In this document: in pieces, positions 43,834-52,151 of the stretch
Position numbering within the stretch: position 1 is the first letter of the stretch
Layout of the letters: each line of letters starts with the position of its first letter
Assembly: GCA_045629005.1 (NCBI GenBank)
Contig: JAZQQJ010000038.1
Span: 1 to 64,000, forward strand
Reading direction: 5' to 3'
DNA from: RGIG3528 sp045629005
GTDB taxonomy: Bacteria; Bacillota; Clostridia; Lachnospirales; Lachnospiraceae
DNA: 64,000 nt
Program-made: the position numbers and the translations under genes
Notes under the pieces: model-generated
What the model was told of the DNA's origin: nothing
The model's database searches: none
What the model saw: the letters and a program-made list of their open reading frames with translations, nothing else

Positions 43834-46092
43834 ATGAACTACCATATCGCGATTAGTATATTTGCATGCATAATCTGCGTTCTTTTTATAGCTCACATAC
43901 TGTTCAGTAAATCAATAGAAACGAGTGCCAAATCTTCGCTCGCTTCTGTTTTCTTTTCTCTTTTTGCATTAACCCTTATTGACATTTATGTTCACAACTA
44001 CGCTTCAGACGGCACTGAAACATTGTTAAGGTTTGTCAAAACCCTCGAGTGTATCATTGCACCGTGTGTCAGTGTCTTTTTCTGGGGACTGTTCGGTAAA
44101 TCTCCACTCCGCGTCTTTGCATACTCGGTTATCGGTATAAATTCCGTTCTGTCCATTCTGTCATTTTTCGTTGACATCTATTACACTGTTGAGCCCGGAA
44201 ACGTTGACTCACACGGACCGTATTTCTTCATCTACAACATCGTCAACCTCTGCATAATAGGCTCTTTCTTCGTTTACATCTTCTTAAACAAAACGATGAA
44301 AAAGGATTCGCGCCTGGTTTCGGGCGCAGTAATCGGTCTATTGGGCATCATCGCACTCTTTTTCCACGTTTTATGGCCGGACCTCAATCTTCTTACTCCG
44401 CTCATTGTTCTTGCCTACGCATTCGGCTTCTGTTTCTACAATGCACTTTGCAATATCCTTGTAAAATCAAGGGAAAAAGAAGCCCTCGAGGCTCAGCTTG
44501 CCGCTAAAATAAGTGAAACCTCCAGAATAGAGCTTCTTTCTGCTCTTGAACGTGTATATATTTCCATTTACGAGGCTGACATCGAAAAAGGAAAGCTCAC
44601 AACAATCATTCAGCCTGATTTCATGAACTCCTTCATTTCAAACGAAGCTCCTTTTGAAGAAGCTCTCAACGCCTGGTGTTCGGTAATAGTTGCCGAGCAG
44701 TCGCAGGCAGATGCACGTGAGTTCTTCGATCCTTCAACAATTCGCGAGAGAATGCGTCTTGTAAACTCCATTTCCGTAGACCTTTTCATGTCTTACACGG
44801 GTTGGGAGCGCGAAACTCTTGCTGTAATAAGCCGTGATAAGGACGGCAATCCCGTTAAGGTTCTTCTTCTCTGTCAGGAAATTAACGGTCCTAAGGAAAA
44901 AGAACTTGAGGAAAGCGAATCACTTAAAGCTCAAAGTAAATCCGCCATTTCCGAAAGCAAATTCAAAACAGAGTTCCTTTCAAATATGTCCCACGACATA
45001 AGAACTCCCATGAACGCCATCATCGGCTTTGCAAACATTGCTCAGAAGAATATCGAAAAGACCGAAAAAGTCAGTGACTGCATTGATAAAATACTTGTTT
45101 CCGGTCAGCATCTGAATGACCTCATTAACGACATTCTCGATATGAGCCACATCGAAAGCGGTGCCATATCCATCCGCGAAACAAGAAACCGCATCACAGA
45201 TCTTCTCAACAGCATACTTCCTATCATTCAGTCACAGGCTGCCGAGAAGAAAATGCATCTTTCTGTTGATACGAGCGGCATCGATTCAGACTATGTATAC
45301 GTTGATTCCATAAAACTCCGCCGTGTTCTTGTTAACCTTCTCGGAAACAGCCTGAAGTTTACTCCCGAAGGCGGAATGATTTCCATAGAGGTTACACAGT
45401 ACACCACTTCCACTCCGAAAACAGCCGGTTTTATGTTCAAGATTAAGGATAACGGCGTAGGCATGAGCCAGGAGTTCATAAACCGTGTATATGCTCCCTA
45501 TGAGCGCGATGATGATTCATCGATTGATGTTGACGGCGGTACGCTTGGACTTTCCATCACGAAAAAAATCATCGATCTTATGGGCGGTACAATAAACGTA
45601 GAAAGTATCGTAGGTAAAGGAACAACCTTCACCATCGACCTCGAGCTCAGGCTCCAGGAATTCCTTATCGATGAAGTTACCGCAAGCACTCCCGCATTTT
45701 CAAATGAAATGTTCAAGGATAAAAGGGTACTTGTCGTTGAGGACAACGAGCTCAATAAAGAAATTGCTCTTGAAATCCTTAGAGATGCAGGTTTCCAGGC
45801 TGATTCCGCTTCCAACGGACTTGAAGCCATCGACTGCCTCGTTACAAGCCCTGTCAACTACTACGACATCGTTCTTATGGATATCTCAATGCCCGTCATG
45901 GACGGTTACAAAGCCACAAACAACATACGTCACATGTCGCGTAAGGACCTTGCAACCATTCCCATCATTGCAATGACAGCCAACGCCTTCGATGAGGACA
46001 AACTCCACGCCCTCGCCTCCGGCATGAACGACCACGTATCAAAGCCTATCGACATTAAAAAGCTTAAAGCAGCGATTATTAATCAGCTGTAA
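43834..46092 (+). CDS. Hybrid histidine kinase with receiver domain
   Basis: The 752-residue protein has about six or seven N-terminal membrane helices (to about 210) and a linker region (about 215-370). An HK dimerisation domain follows with H387 in S-H-D-I-R-T-P-M-N, then a HATPase domain with N-L-L-G-N-S-L-K-F and D-N-G-V-G-M. A C-terminal receiver has V-V-E-D-N, D683 in L-M-D-I-S-M-P-V-M-D and K in S-K-P-I-D. It has no DNA-binding output domain, so it presumably relays phosphate to another protein. No response regulator gene is adjacent. It is the only complete plus-strand gene in the window. Confidence 0.93.
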   Translation: MNYHIAISIFACIICVLFIAHILFSKSIETSAKSSLASVFFSLFALTLIDIYVHNYASDGTETLLRFVKTLECIIAPCVSVFFWGLFGKSPLRVFAYSVIGINSVLSILSFFVDIYYTVEPGNVDSHGPYFFIYNIVNLCIIGSFFVYIFLNKTMKKDSRLVSGAVIGLLGIIALFFHVLWPDLNLLTPLIVLAYAFGFCFYNALCNILVKSREKEALEAQLAAKISETSRIELLSALERVYISIYEADIEKGKLTTIIQPDFMNSFISNEAPFEEALNAWCSVIVAEQSQADAREFFDPSTIRERMRLVNSISVDLFMSYTGWERETLAVISRDKDGNPVKVLLLCQEINGPKEKELEESESLKAQSKSAISESKFKTEFLSNMSHDIRTPMNAIIGFANIAQKNIEKTEKVSDCIDKILVSGQHLNDLINDILDMSHIESGAISIRETRNRITDLLNSILPIIQSQAAEKKMHLSVDTSGIDSDYVYVDSIKLRRVLVNLLGNSLKFTPEGGMISIEVTQYTTSTPKTAGFMFKIKDNGVGMSQEFINRVYAPYERDDDSSIDVDGGTLGLSITKKIIDLMGGTINVESIVGKGTTFTIDLELRLQEFLIDEVTASTPAFSNEMFKDKRVLVVEDNELNKEIALEILRDAGFQADSASNGLEAIDCLVTSPVNYYDIVLMDISMPVMDGYKATNNIRHMSRKDLATIPIIAMTANAFDEDKLHALASGMNDHVSKPIDIKKLKAAIINQL

Positions 46093-46123
46093 TCGTGATT
46101 TTCATTCGCTGTATAAAGACATT

Positions 46124-46160
46124 AAAACAGCAGCCTCGGTATTACTGAGGCTGCTGTTTT
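46124..46160. terminator. Bidirectional terminator between convergent genes
   Basis: A 17-bp stem (46124-46140 with 46144-46160, one wobble pair) with a 3-base loop has a T tract on the plus side and A on the other. It lies between the histidine kinase (+) and the rsuA-like gene (-). Confidence 0.9.
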
Positions 46161-46170
46161 TTAGTAGTAT

Positions 46171-46893
46171 TCATCTTACTCTCTCCGGGAAGTCCGGAAT
46201 TTCTTTAAATTCTCCTGTTCCAAGGTCAGCGGGAAGTGAAAGCTTTCCGAAGCGAATACGCTTCAGGAATGTCACTTCGACACCTGCTTCGTGGCACATG
46301 CGCTTAACTTCATGGAATTTGCCTTCAATAAGCGTAATTTCCAGTTTGCAGGATGAATCGTTCTTCTCAAGGATTTTAAGGCCTGCAGGGGCTGCTTTGT
46401 AGTCTTCTCCGACCTGCACACCCTCAGAAAACATTTTGACCGCATCATCGCAAAGCTTTCCTGCACATTCGGCATAGTATACCTTTTCAACATGGTGCTT
46501 TGGGCTTAAAAGGTCATGGCAGAGCGGTCCGTCATCGGTAAGGATAATAAGTCCTTCCGTGTCCTTGTCGAGGCGTCCTATCGGGAAAATATCGCGTTTC
46601 CCGATACGTTCCTTCATAGAAGGATCTGCCTTTACAAAATCAACAACCGTCTTTTCCCTGCCGTCTTCGGTCGCGGAAATAATGCCTTGGGGCTTGTTCA
46701 GCATAATGTAAATCATGCCTGACTTTTTCAAAGGCTTTTTATCAAGAACAATTTCGTCACTCTCTGTGACCTTCATTTCAGGGCTCTTCGATATAACGCC
46801 GTTAACAGTTACTTTGCCGCCCTTTATGGCGTTTTTCGCGTCACTTCTTGACAATGTGCTGTTTTCACTTACGAATTTGTCAAGCCTGTCCAA
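46171..46893 (-). CDS. RsuA-family 16S rRNA pseudouridine synthase
   Basis: The 240-residue protein has an S4 domain (R-L-D-K-F, then V-T-V-N-G) and the RsuA-type core with G-R-L-D-K-D-T-E-G, D109 being the expected catalytic aspartate. It pseudouridylates rRNA, most likely U516 of 16S RNA in the family. The start is a TTG at 46893, immediately after the rsmF-like TAA and in the same frame. No ATG fits the N-terminal family motif, which starts exactly there. A TGGAG sequence lies 9-10 bases upstream. Confidence 0.85.
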   Translation of the reverse strand: MDRLDKFVSENSTLSRSDAKNAIKGGKVTVNGVISKSPEMKVTESDEIVLDKKPLKKSGMIYIMLNKPQGIISATEDGREKTVVDFVKADPSMKERIGKRDIFPIGRLDKDTEGLIILTDDGPLCHDLLSPKHHVEKVYYAECAGKLCDDAVKMFSEGVQVGEDYKAAPAGLKILEKNDSSCKLEITLIEGKFHEVKRMCHEAGVEVTFLKRIRFGKLSLPADLGTGEFKEIPDFPERVR

Positions 46894-48267
46894 TTACATC
46901 ATTCTCCATCCGGGAAGGTATTTGTTCTTAAGCACCCCGTTCTGGACCTTTGCCCAGCCGAGAGGCCAGTTATCTACGCATACAAGTGCATAGCCGTCTT
47001 TAAGCTCTGTTTTTGCATCAATCGTTTCGCACTTAAGATATTTAATAACATCCTCATCATCTGAAGGAAGATTATAGATGTTGTCGTACTCTTCTGCCTT
47101 TAAAGCCATTGCAAGTGCCTGGCTCGGCTCGAAACGGTTCTTTTTGATTTCACCTAGCAAAAGCCCGGTACGCATAATACGAAGGCCTGCAAGCGACGGA
47201 ATGTCCTCCGGCACAAGGTAAAGCCTGTCTTCCCGAAGTTCAAGTCTTTCTCGGGGAATATCAAGCTTAATCCTTTTTAAGAAATCCTCCGCTTCATCCG
47301 GAAGTTTAACATTTTTAAGGCGTTCTCCGGTAAAGCCTGGTCTCTCGCCGTCATCTTTCTTAAGGAGAGCGCAGAAATGTCCTTCTCCCTTAAGCTTATG
47401 CGGCCAAAGACGTATTGTTTTTGCTATTTCCTCATGTGCGGAACCGATATATTCGGGGTGACCGTGGTCAAAGCCTTCAAACTTGAGTTCAGGCTCTGCA
47501 ACGTGCATATCCGGGTAGTTATTGAGAATATATTCTATCGTGCCCTCATCTTCGGAAGCATCAAAGGTGCATGTGGAATATACAAGCATTCCACCCGGTG
47601 CGAGCATAGGAACAACTGCGTCAATTATTTCAAGCTGGAGCTTATGGTAATAAGCAGGACCGTACTGCTCCCAGTTTTTCATGATGGTAGGGCTTTTTCT
47701 GAACATTCCCTCACCTGAACACGGTGCATCTATAAGAATTTTGTCAAAATAGCCTCTGAAACGTTCCGTAAGCTTTCCGGGTGCTTCCGAAAGAATGACA
47801 GCATTCTTCGTTCCGAACAGCTCAAGGTTCTTTAAAAGTGCCTTCGCACGCGAATTACTTATGTCATTTGAGAAAAGTACGCCCTTTCCCTGAAGCTTCG
47901 CCGCAAGCTCTGTGCTCTTTCCGCCAGGAGCCGCACAAATATCAAGAACCTTGTCCCCCGGCTCAACAGGGAGAACACGCGCGGGCGTCATTGCAGAAGG
48001 CTCCTGTATGTAATAAACTCCTGCGAAATAGTACGGATGCTTTGCCGGCTGATCCTTTAAGGAGTAATAATAGCCATTGTTTATCCAGCTTACTTCCTCA
48101 ACGCCAAAAGGGACTTTCTTTTCGAAAGTCTCTTTGTCTGTTTTCAGGGAGTTGAAACGAACTCCACCATAACGCTCCTCCGAAAAGCCCGAAACAAACG
48201 CTTCGTACTCGTCTCCGAGAAGCTCTTTCATTTTATTTTCAAATTCAATCGGTAATTTCTCTATCAT
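46894..48267 (-). CDS. RsmF-like rRNA (cytosine-5) methyltransferase
   Basis: The 457-residue protein is of the NOL1/NOP2/Sun family: SAM motif D-I-C-A-A-P-G-G-K-S near 109-118, the catalytic cysteines C183 (A-P-C-S-G-E-G) and C233 (S-T-C-T-F). The C-terminal region (about 300-457) resembles that of RsmF-type enzymes. It methylates cytosine in rRNA (target not determinable). It is followed in frame by the rsuA-like gene after one stop codon. It lies one base after the relQ stop. Confidence 0.88.
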   Translation of the reverse strand: MIEKLPIEFENKMKELLGDEYEAFVSGFSEERYGGVRFNSLKTDKETFEKKVPFGVEEVSWINNGYYYSLKDQPAKHPYYFAGVYYIQEPSAMTPARVLPVEPGDKVLDICAAPGGKSTELAAKLQGKGVLFSNDISNSRAKALLKNLELFGTKNAVILSEAPGKLTERFRGYFDKILIDAPCSGEGMFRKSPTIMKNWEQYGPAYYHKLQLEIIDAVVPMLAPGGMLVYSTCTFDASEDEGTIEYILNNYPDMHVAEPELKFEGFDHGHPEYIGSAHEEIAKTIRLWPHKLKGEGHFCALLKKDDGERPGFTGERLKNVKLPDEAEDFLKRIKLDIPRERLELREDRLYLVPEDIPSLAGLRIMRTGLLLGEIKKNRFEPSQALAMALKAEEYDNIYNLPSDDEDVIKYLKCETIDAKTELKDGYALVCVDNWPLGWAKVQNGVLKNKYLPGWRMM

Positions 48268-48268
48268 A

Positions 48269-49072
48269 TTACTTTAAACTCTGTGCTCTGTAGGTTTCCG
48301 AAAGCATATCAAGCTCGCGGCTGAATTTGGAAAGTGCCTTCAGGTCTTCTGTTGCATAAACCTTGAAAAACTCTTCCTGAATCTTAACTACTTCATCCTT
48401 ATTTGCTACGTTATAGAGATTCTGGATGTTTGTAAGGATGTCACTTACAAGGCCTGCCTTAAAATTAAAAGTTGCCTGTGCATCGTAAATTTCTTCACGT
48501 ACCGATGACATCTCGGTATCAAGCTGTACAATTGCCTCTGCAGCTCTGTGAAGCCTTTCGGATGTACTCTCCGGCATGTTCCCTTTGTACTTGTACTGAA
48601 GGGAGTGTTCCACGGTTGCCCAGAAGTTCATCGCAAGTGTTCGAATCTGGATTTCAACAGGTATCTCACGAGGTCCTTTGTCCGTCTCAACAGTATAGTA
48701 AACAACCATATGGTAGCTTCTGTAGCCTGATTCCTTTTGATTTTTGATGTAGTCCTTTTCCTTCTTGACTCTCATGTCGGAACGGAGTCTTATAAGGCCT
48801 ACAACCTCATAAATATCCTCAACAAACTGGCAAATGATTCTTATGCCGGCGATGTCATCCATATTCTTTTCGAACTCGTCGAACGGAATATTCTTTTTCT
48901 GGCATTTTTCAAGTATTGAAGATATCTTTTTAACACGTCCGTCTACGCGTTCTACCGCCGAATACTGGCCGTTGTTGCGCTTGGCCGATATCATATGCTG
49001 AAACTTGACTACAAGCTCGTCTACGGCCAAAGAATAAGGCTCAAGAATTTCTCTCCATAACTGAATTTCCAT
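48269..49072 (-). CDS. relQ: Small alarmone synthetase, RelQ (YjbM) type
   Basis: The 267-residue protein has only the RelA/SpoT synthetase domain: R-V-D-G-R-V-K-K, D-D-I-A-G-I-R-I-I, E-S-G-Y-R-S-Y-H and E-I-Q-I-R-T-L-A-M-N-F-W-A-T-V-E-H. It has no HD hydrolase and no TGS/ACT regulatory domains. It is a little longer than usual (about 210 to 230), with extra helices at the end. It makes (p)ppGpp or pGpp from ATP and GDP/GTP. The start follows the previous stop directly (TAAATG). Confidence 0.9.
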   Translation of the reverse strand: MEIQLWREILEPYSLAVDELVVKFQHMISAKRNNGQYSAVERVDGRVKKISSILEKCQKKNIPFDEFEKNMDDIAGIRIICQFVEDIYEVVGLIRLRSDMRVKKEKDYIKNQKESGYRSYHMVVYYTVETDKGPREIPVEIQIRTLAMNFWATVEHSLQYKYKGNMPESTSERLHRAAEAIVQLDTEMSSVREEIYDAQATFNFKAGLVSDILTNIQNLYNVANKDEVVKIQEEFFKVYATEDLKALSKFSRELDMLSETYRAQSLK

Positions 49073-49564
49073 TTACATAACCTCATACATAATAGTTTTC
49101 TGCTTAAACCACTCTGCAACATAGCTGTCCCATGACTTCTCCAAAGTCTTCGACAGGCTGAAACCGCTCCTGTAAACACCTGTTATGACAACAAGCTTTC
49201 CTTCCTTAAAGGTGATGTTCAGATTGAGCAGCACCGTTTCACCCGGAAGCCCGTTTTCTTCTTGCAGGAGCATATCCGTTACTTCTTTGGGGGCTATCAG
49301 TTTGAATTGCATGACAAGAGGCGTACGGTTTCCCTTAATCAGCTCAAAAACGTGGCTGCGTATGCTTCCCCACTCAATGTATTTTTGTGAAGACATCGTT
49401 TCAAGCTCGGCAGTATCATACCATTCGGAATGGAGCTCCCCGTCAAAGGAAAAGTCCATATAAGTTCTGACGAGTCCCTCTTTAAGCGAAAAGCTGTCAA
49501 AGTCTTCGCTTTTCAAGAGTCTTCCCATAAATTTATTCAATTCGCTTATGCTGAATTCTACCAA
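49073..49564 (-). CDS. Uncharacterised protein (DUF5721-like)
   Basis: The 163-residue protein has no signal or membrane segment and an alternating beta pattern with an L-N-L-N-I-T-F-K-E-G-K-L-V-V-I-T-G-V block. I believe it resembles a Lachnospiraceae family annotated DUF5721, but this is from memory. It starts right after the traX end and its stop abuts the relQ start, which suggests translational coupling. Role unknown. Confidence 0.55.
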   Translation of the reverse strand: MVEFSISELNKFMGRLLKSEDFDSFSLKEGLVRTYMDFSFDGELHSEWYDTAELETMSSQKYIEWGSIRSHVFELIKGNRTPLVMQFKLIAPKEVTDMLLQEENGLPGETVLLNLNITFKEGKLVVITGVYRSGFSLSKTLEKSWDSYVAEWFKQKTIMYEVM

Positions 49565-50380
49565 TCAGACCGCTCCCGATTTTTTGAGTATTGAAACAAC
49601 AATTACATAGGCAAGGGCATAAAGTGTGTATGTCATAACCCTTACAGCCTTACCGTCTTTGCCCTTCTCACCGTTATAAAACCATGTGATGATTGTGCCG
49701 AGCACAGGTGTATACATAAAGAATCCCGAAGCCTTGCCAAGCATAACAATCTGCAATGCAGCAACGGCAATAAGGGAGAGATAGGCGTTTCCGTAGAAGA
49801 AATAAAAAGCAAAAATCATGAGTACGCCGACGCCACCATGCTCGAAGCCCGCAAAATACGCAAAAACAACACCGACAAGCACAATCAGAAGATTGAAAAG
49901 ATTGTACCGTATTGTTCCCTGCTTAAACTTTTTCGCAACACCATATTCCATAAGTGAAATGCAGATAAGTCCGACAAGCAGTGTAAAGAAAAAGTTCGGT
50001 GTATTCGTTAAAGCCTTGTTTTGGGCTATTCCGTTCGAGAAATCGAAAATGCACTCTTTTCCGAACTTGGCACAATCGAAAACAATTTCGGTTATCGCCG
50101 CACCGAGGAAAAGCCGCCATATATATTTCTTAACATTCTTTGTCTTCATACAGCCTTCAACGAGAAGAAAGCATGCAATCGGAACACCGATGTAGTAAAT
50201 ATTGTATCCAAGCTTCATGAGCACTTCGGTCGTTTTTGAAACCGTCCAACCAAACTCTTCCATTTCTCTGTAGTTTGGAGAATTCAGCTGCACAAGAATC
50301 ATACCTGTAATCATTGTTACAAGGCAAATGACTTTAAGTGCAAAGCTTGAGAATATTTTTTTGAATTTACTGTTGTTCAT
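49565..50380 (-). CDS. TraX-family membrane protein
   Basis: The 271-residue protein has about eight membrane helices. The segments R-L-F-L-G-A-A-I-T-E-I and F-A-G-F-E-H-G-G-V-G-V-L fit the TraX acetylase-like family, known from conjugation plasmids but widespread on chromosomes, usually as an unassigned membrane acyltransferase. The ATG at 50380 lies 2 bases after the GlgX-like stop. The in-frame extension upstream lacks support. Role unknown. Confidence 0.75.
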   Translation of the reverse strand: MNNSKFKKIFSSFALKVICLVTMITGMILVQLNSPNYREMEEFGWTVSKTTEVLMKLGYNIYYIGVPIACFLLVEGCMKTKNVKKYIWRLFLGAAITEIVFDCAKFGKECIFDFSNGIAQNKALTNTPNFFFTLLVGLICISLMEYGVAKKFKQGTIRYNLFNLLIVLVGVVFAYFAGFEHGGVGVLMIFAFYFFYGNAYLSLIAVAALQIVMLGKASGFFMYTPVLGTIITWFYNGEKGKDGKAVRVMTYTLYALAYVIVVSILKKSGAV

Positions 50381-50382
50381 GT

Positions 50383-52149
50383 TTATTTTGTTCCAAGCAC
50401 AATTACGGAACGCGGCTCTGCAGAAACCGAGTGCCCGCATAAGGTGCCTTCTTTAAGCTTTTTTGATGTGTCTGTTACAACGAACAGTTCTTTGTCTTTT
50501 CTCTTAGGAAGAACAAAATTATGCTCCGCCCAGTGCATATTAAAAATTATATAGAAGTCGCGGAGAGTTTTCTCCCCATCGCCTTCATCGCAGTAATCTC
50601 CACAAAGATATACGCCGGCAAGCCTGTTATAAGGCTGATAATCCGCAAGCCACGGGCTTGTACCGTGAAGTGATATCTCCGGTATCCCGAGGCCTCTGTA
50701 GTCGCTCTCCCTCGTTACCCTCGGCATACACAAAGCGGCATTTTCCATGCGAAGCATAATCATGCTTCTGACAAAAGAATACAGTTCTTTATTTTTGTCC
50801 TTCAATGTCCAGTCAACGTACGAAACATTGTTGTCCTGGCAGTATGTGTTGTTGTTTCCCTGTTTTGTGCAACCGAATTCATCCCCTGCGCAAAGCATCG
50901 GAATTCCACCTGAGAGCATTACCGAAGCCACAGCATTTTTCATCATTTTGAGACGAAGACTCTTTATTTTTCTGTTCTGTGTAAGACCCTCTTCGCCACA
51001 ATTCCAGCTGTAGTTAAATTCAGCTCCGTCACGGTTGTTTTCACCGTTTCCTTCATTGTGCTTAACATCATAGGAATACAGGTCGTTCAGGCAGAATCCG
51101 TTATGATCGGCAATCGCGCTTACATAACTGCCCCTGCGGTCCTTCATATAGTCGTAGAATGTTCTTACAAGGCCTTCATCACCTTTAAGATAACGCCTCA
51201 TTCCGTTTTTAAAGCCATCGTTCTGCACAATAACTCTGCCCGGATACTTTGACATAAGGCCTTCATCATATCTTGATACAAAGAACCTGCAATTTGCCGT
51301 TTCCGCATCTGAAAGAAGGATGTATGCCGGAATAATGTCATCGTTTATTCTGAAGCCGTCAATTCCGTAGGTACATGCATAGTAGCGTATGCACTCCTGA
51401 ATCTGAGAAACGGAAAAGTCTCCGGAAAGCATCATGTCCATATATACGTCAATACCGGCACGATGAAACTTTCTTATCATTTCCAGGAATTCCTCTGCAG
51501 GCCTTCCCGTTGCCGAATATGATGCCTTGGGTGCAAACGGGAATGTGTTTCTACACTCGTATCCCCAGAAATTAATCTTTCCGTTAACACTGCATTCGTC
51601 AAAATCGAACACAGGCATGAGCATAAGGCCGGTAACGCCCAGCTTTTTAATATATTGCAGCTTTTCCGTAACACCGAGGAATGTGCCCGGATGGTTTACC
51701 TTGCTACTCCCGTCCATTGTAAAGGAACGTACATGAAGCTCATATAAAACGAGGTTTTCTAAAGAATTGGCAGTGTAATTATCCTCAGGGAATGCATTCG
51801 TATTAACAATATCAGCCCAAAGAGGTGCGTCAAGAGCTTCAGCCGTGCTTCCCTTTTTATTCCTCAAGGACTTGTCCTCAGGTCTTTTACCGAATTGTTC
51901 CCTTCCGTAAATGCTTTTCGCGTTTTTATCGGAAAGCATTACTCCGTCAGCACGGAACATATATACATAATTCTCTGAGGAATCGTCAAAGGTAACTTCA
52001 GTTACAAAAGAACCGTTTTTCTGCCTTGTCATATTCACTGCAACAACATTACCTGCATCGGACTTTTTGCGTAACAAAAGCTGACATTCCTTTGCTGTAG
52101 GAAGGCTTATCTTAAAGCTATATGCTTTTTTAGCTGCTCGTTTAGTCAA
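50383..52149 (-). CDS. GlgX-like debranching enzyme relative, probably catalytically inactive
   Basis: The 588-residue protein has a CBM48-like N-terminal region (to about 110) and a GH13 barrel. It contains the GlgX-type blocks L-V-L-Y-E-L-H-V-R-S-F, K-H-N-E-G-N-G-E-N-N-R-D-G and S-W-N-C-G-E-E-G-L. The three catalytic acids appear replaced by their amides: nucleophile position N269 (D-G-F-R-I-N), acid/base Q309 (V-I-V-Q-N), and transition-state position N350 (A-D-H-N-G-F). Conserved region I is also changed (D-M-M-L-S-G). It likely binds glucan without cleaving it. The start is a TTG with AGAGGAAGA upstream; no ATG lies near. It lies 2 bases after the ABC-F gene. Confidence 0.82.
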   Translation of the reverse strand: MTKRAAKKAYSFKISLPTAKECQLLLRKKSDAGNVVAVNMTRQKNGSFVTEVTFDDSSENYVYMFRADGVMLSDKNAKSIYGREQFGKRPEDKSLRNKKGSTAEALDAPLWADIVNTNAFPEDNYTANSLENLVLYELHVRSFTMDGSSKVNHPGTFLGVTEKLQYIKKLGVTGLMLMPVFDFDECSVNGKINFWGYECRNTFPFAPKASYSATGRPAEEFLEMIRKFHRAGIDVYMDMMLSGDFSVSQIQECIRYYACTYGIDGFRINDDIIPAYILLSDAETANCRFFVSRYDEGLMSKYPGRVIVQNDGFKNGMRRYLKGDEGLVRTFYDYMKDRRGSYVSAIADHNGFCLNDLYSYDVKHNEGNGENNRDGAEFNYSWNCGEEGLTQNRKIKSLRLKMMKNAVASVMLSGGIPMLCAGDEFGCTKQGNNNTYCQDNNVSYVDWTLKDKNKELYSFVRSMIMLRMENAALCMPRVTRESDYRGLGIPEISLHGTSPWLADYQPYNRLAGVYLCGDYCDEGDGEKTLRDFYIIFNMHWAEHNFVLPKRKDKELFVVTDTSKKLKEGTLCGHSVSAEPRSVIVLGTK

Positions 52150-52151
52150 TA

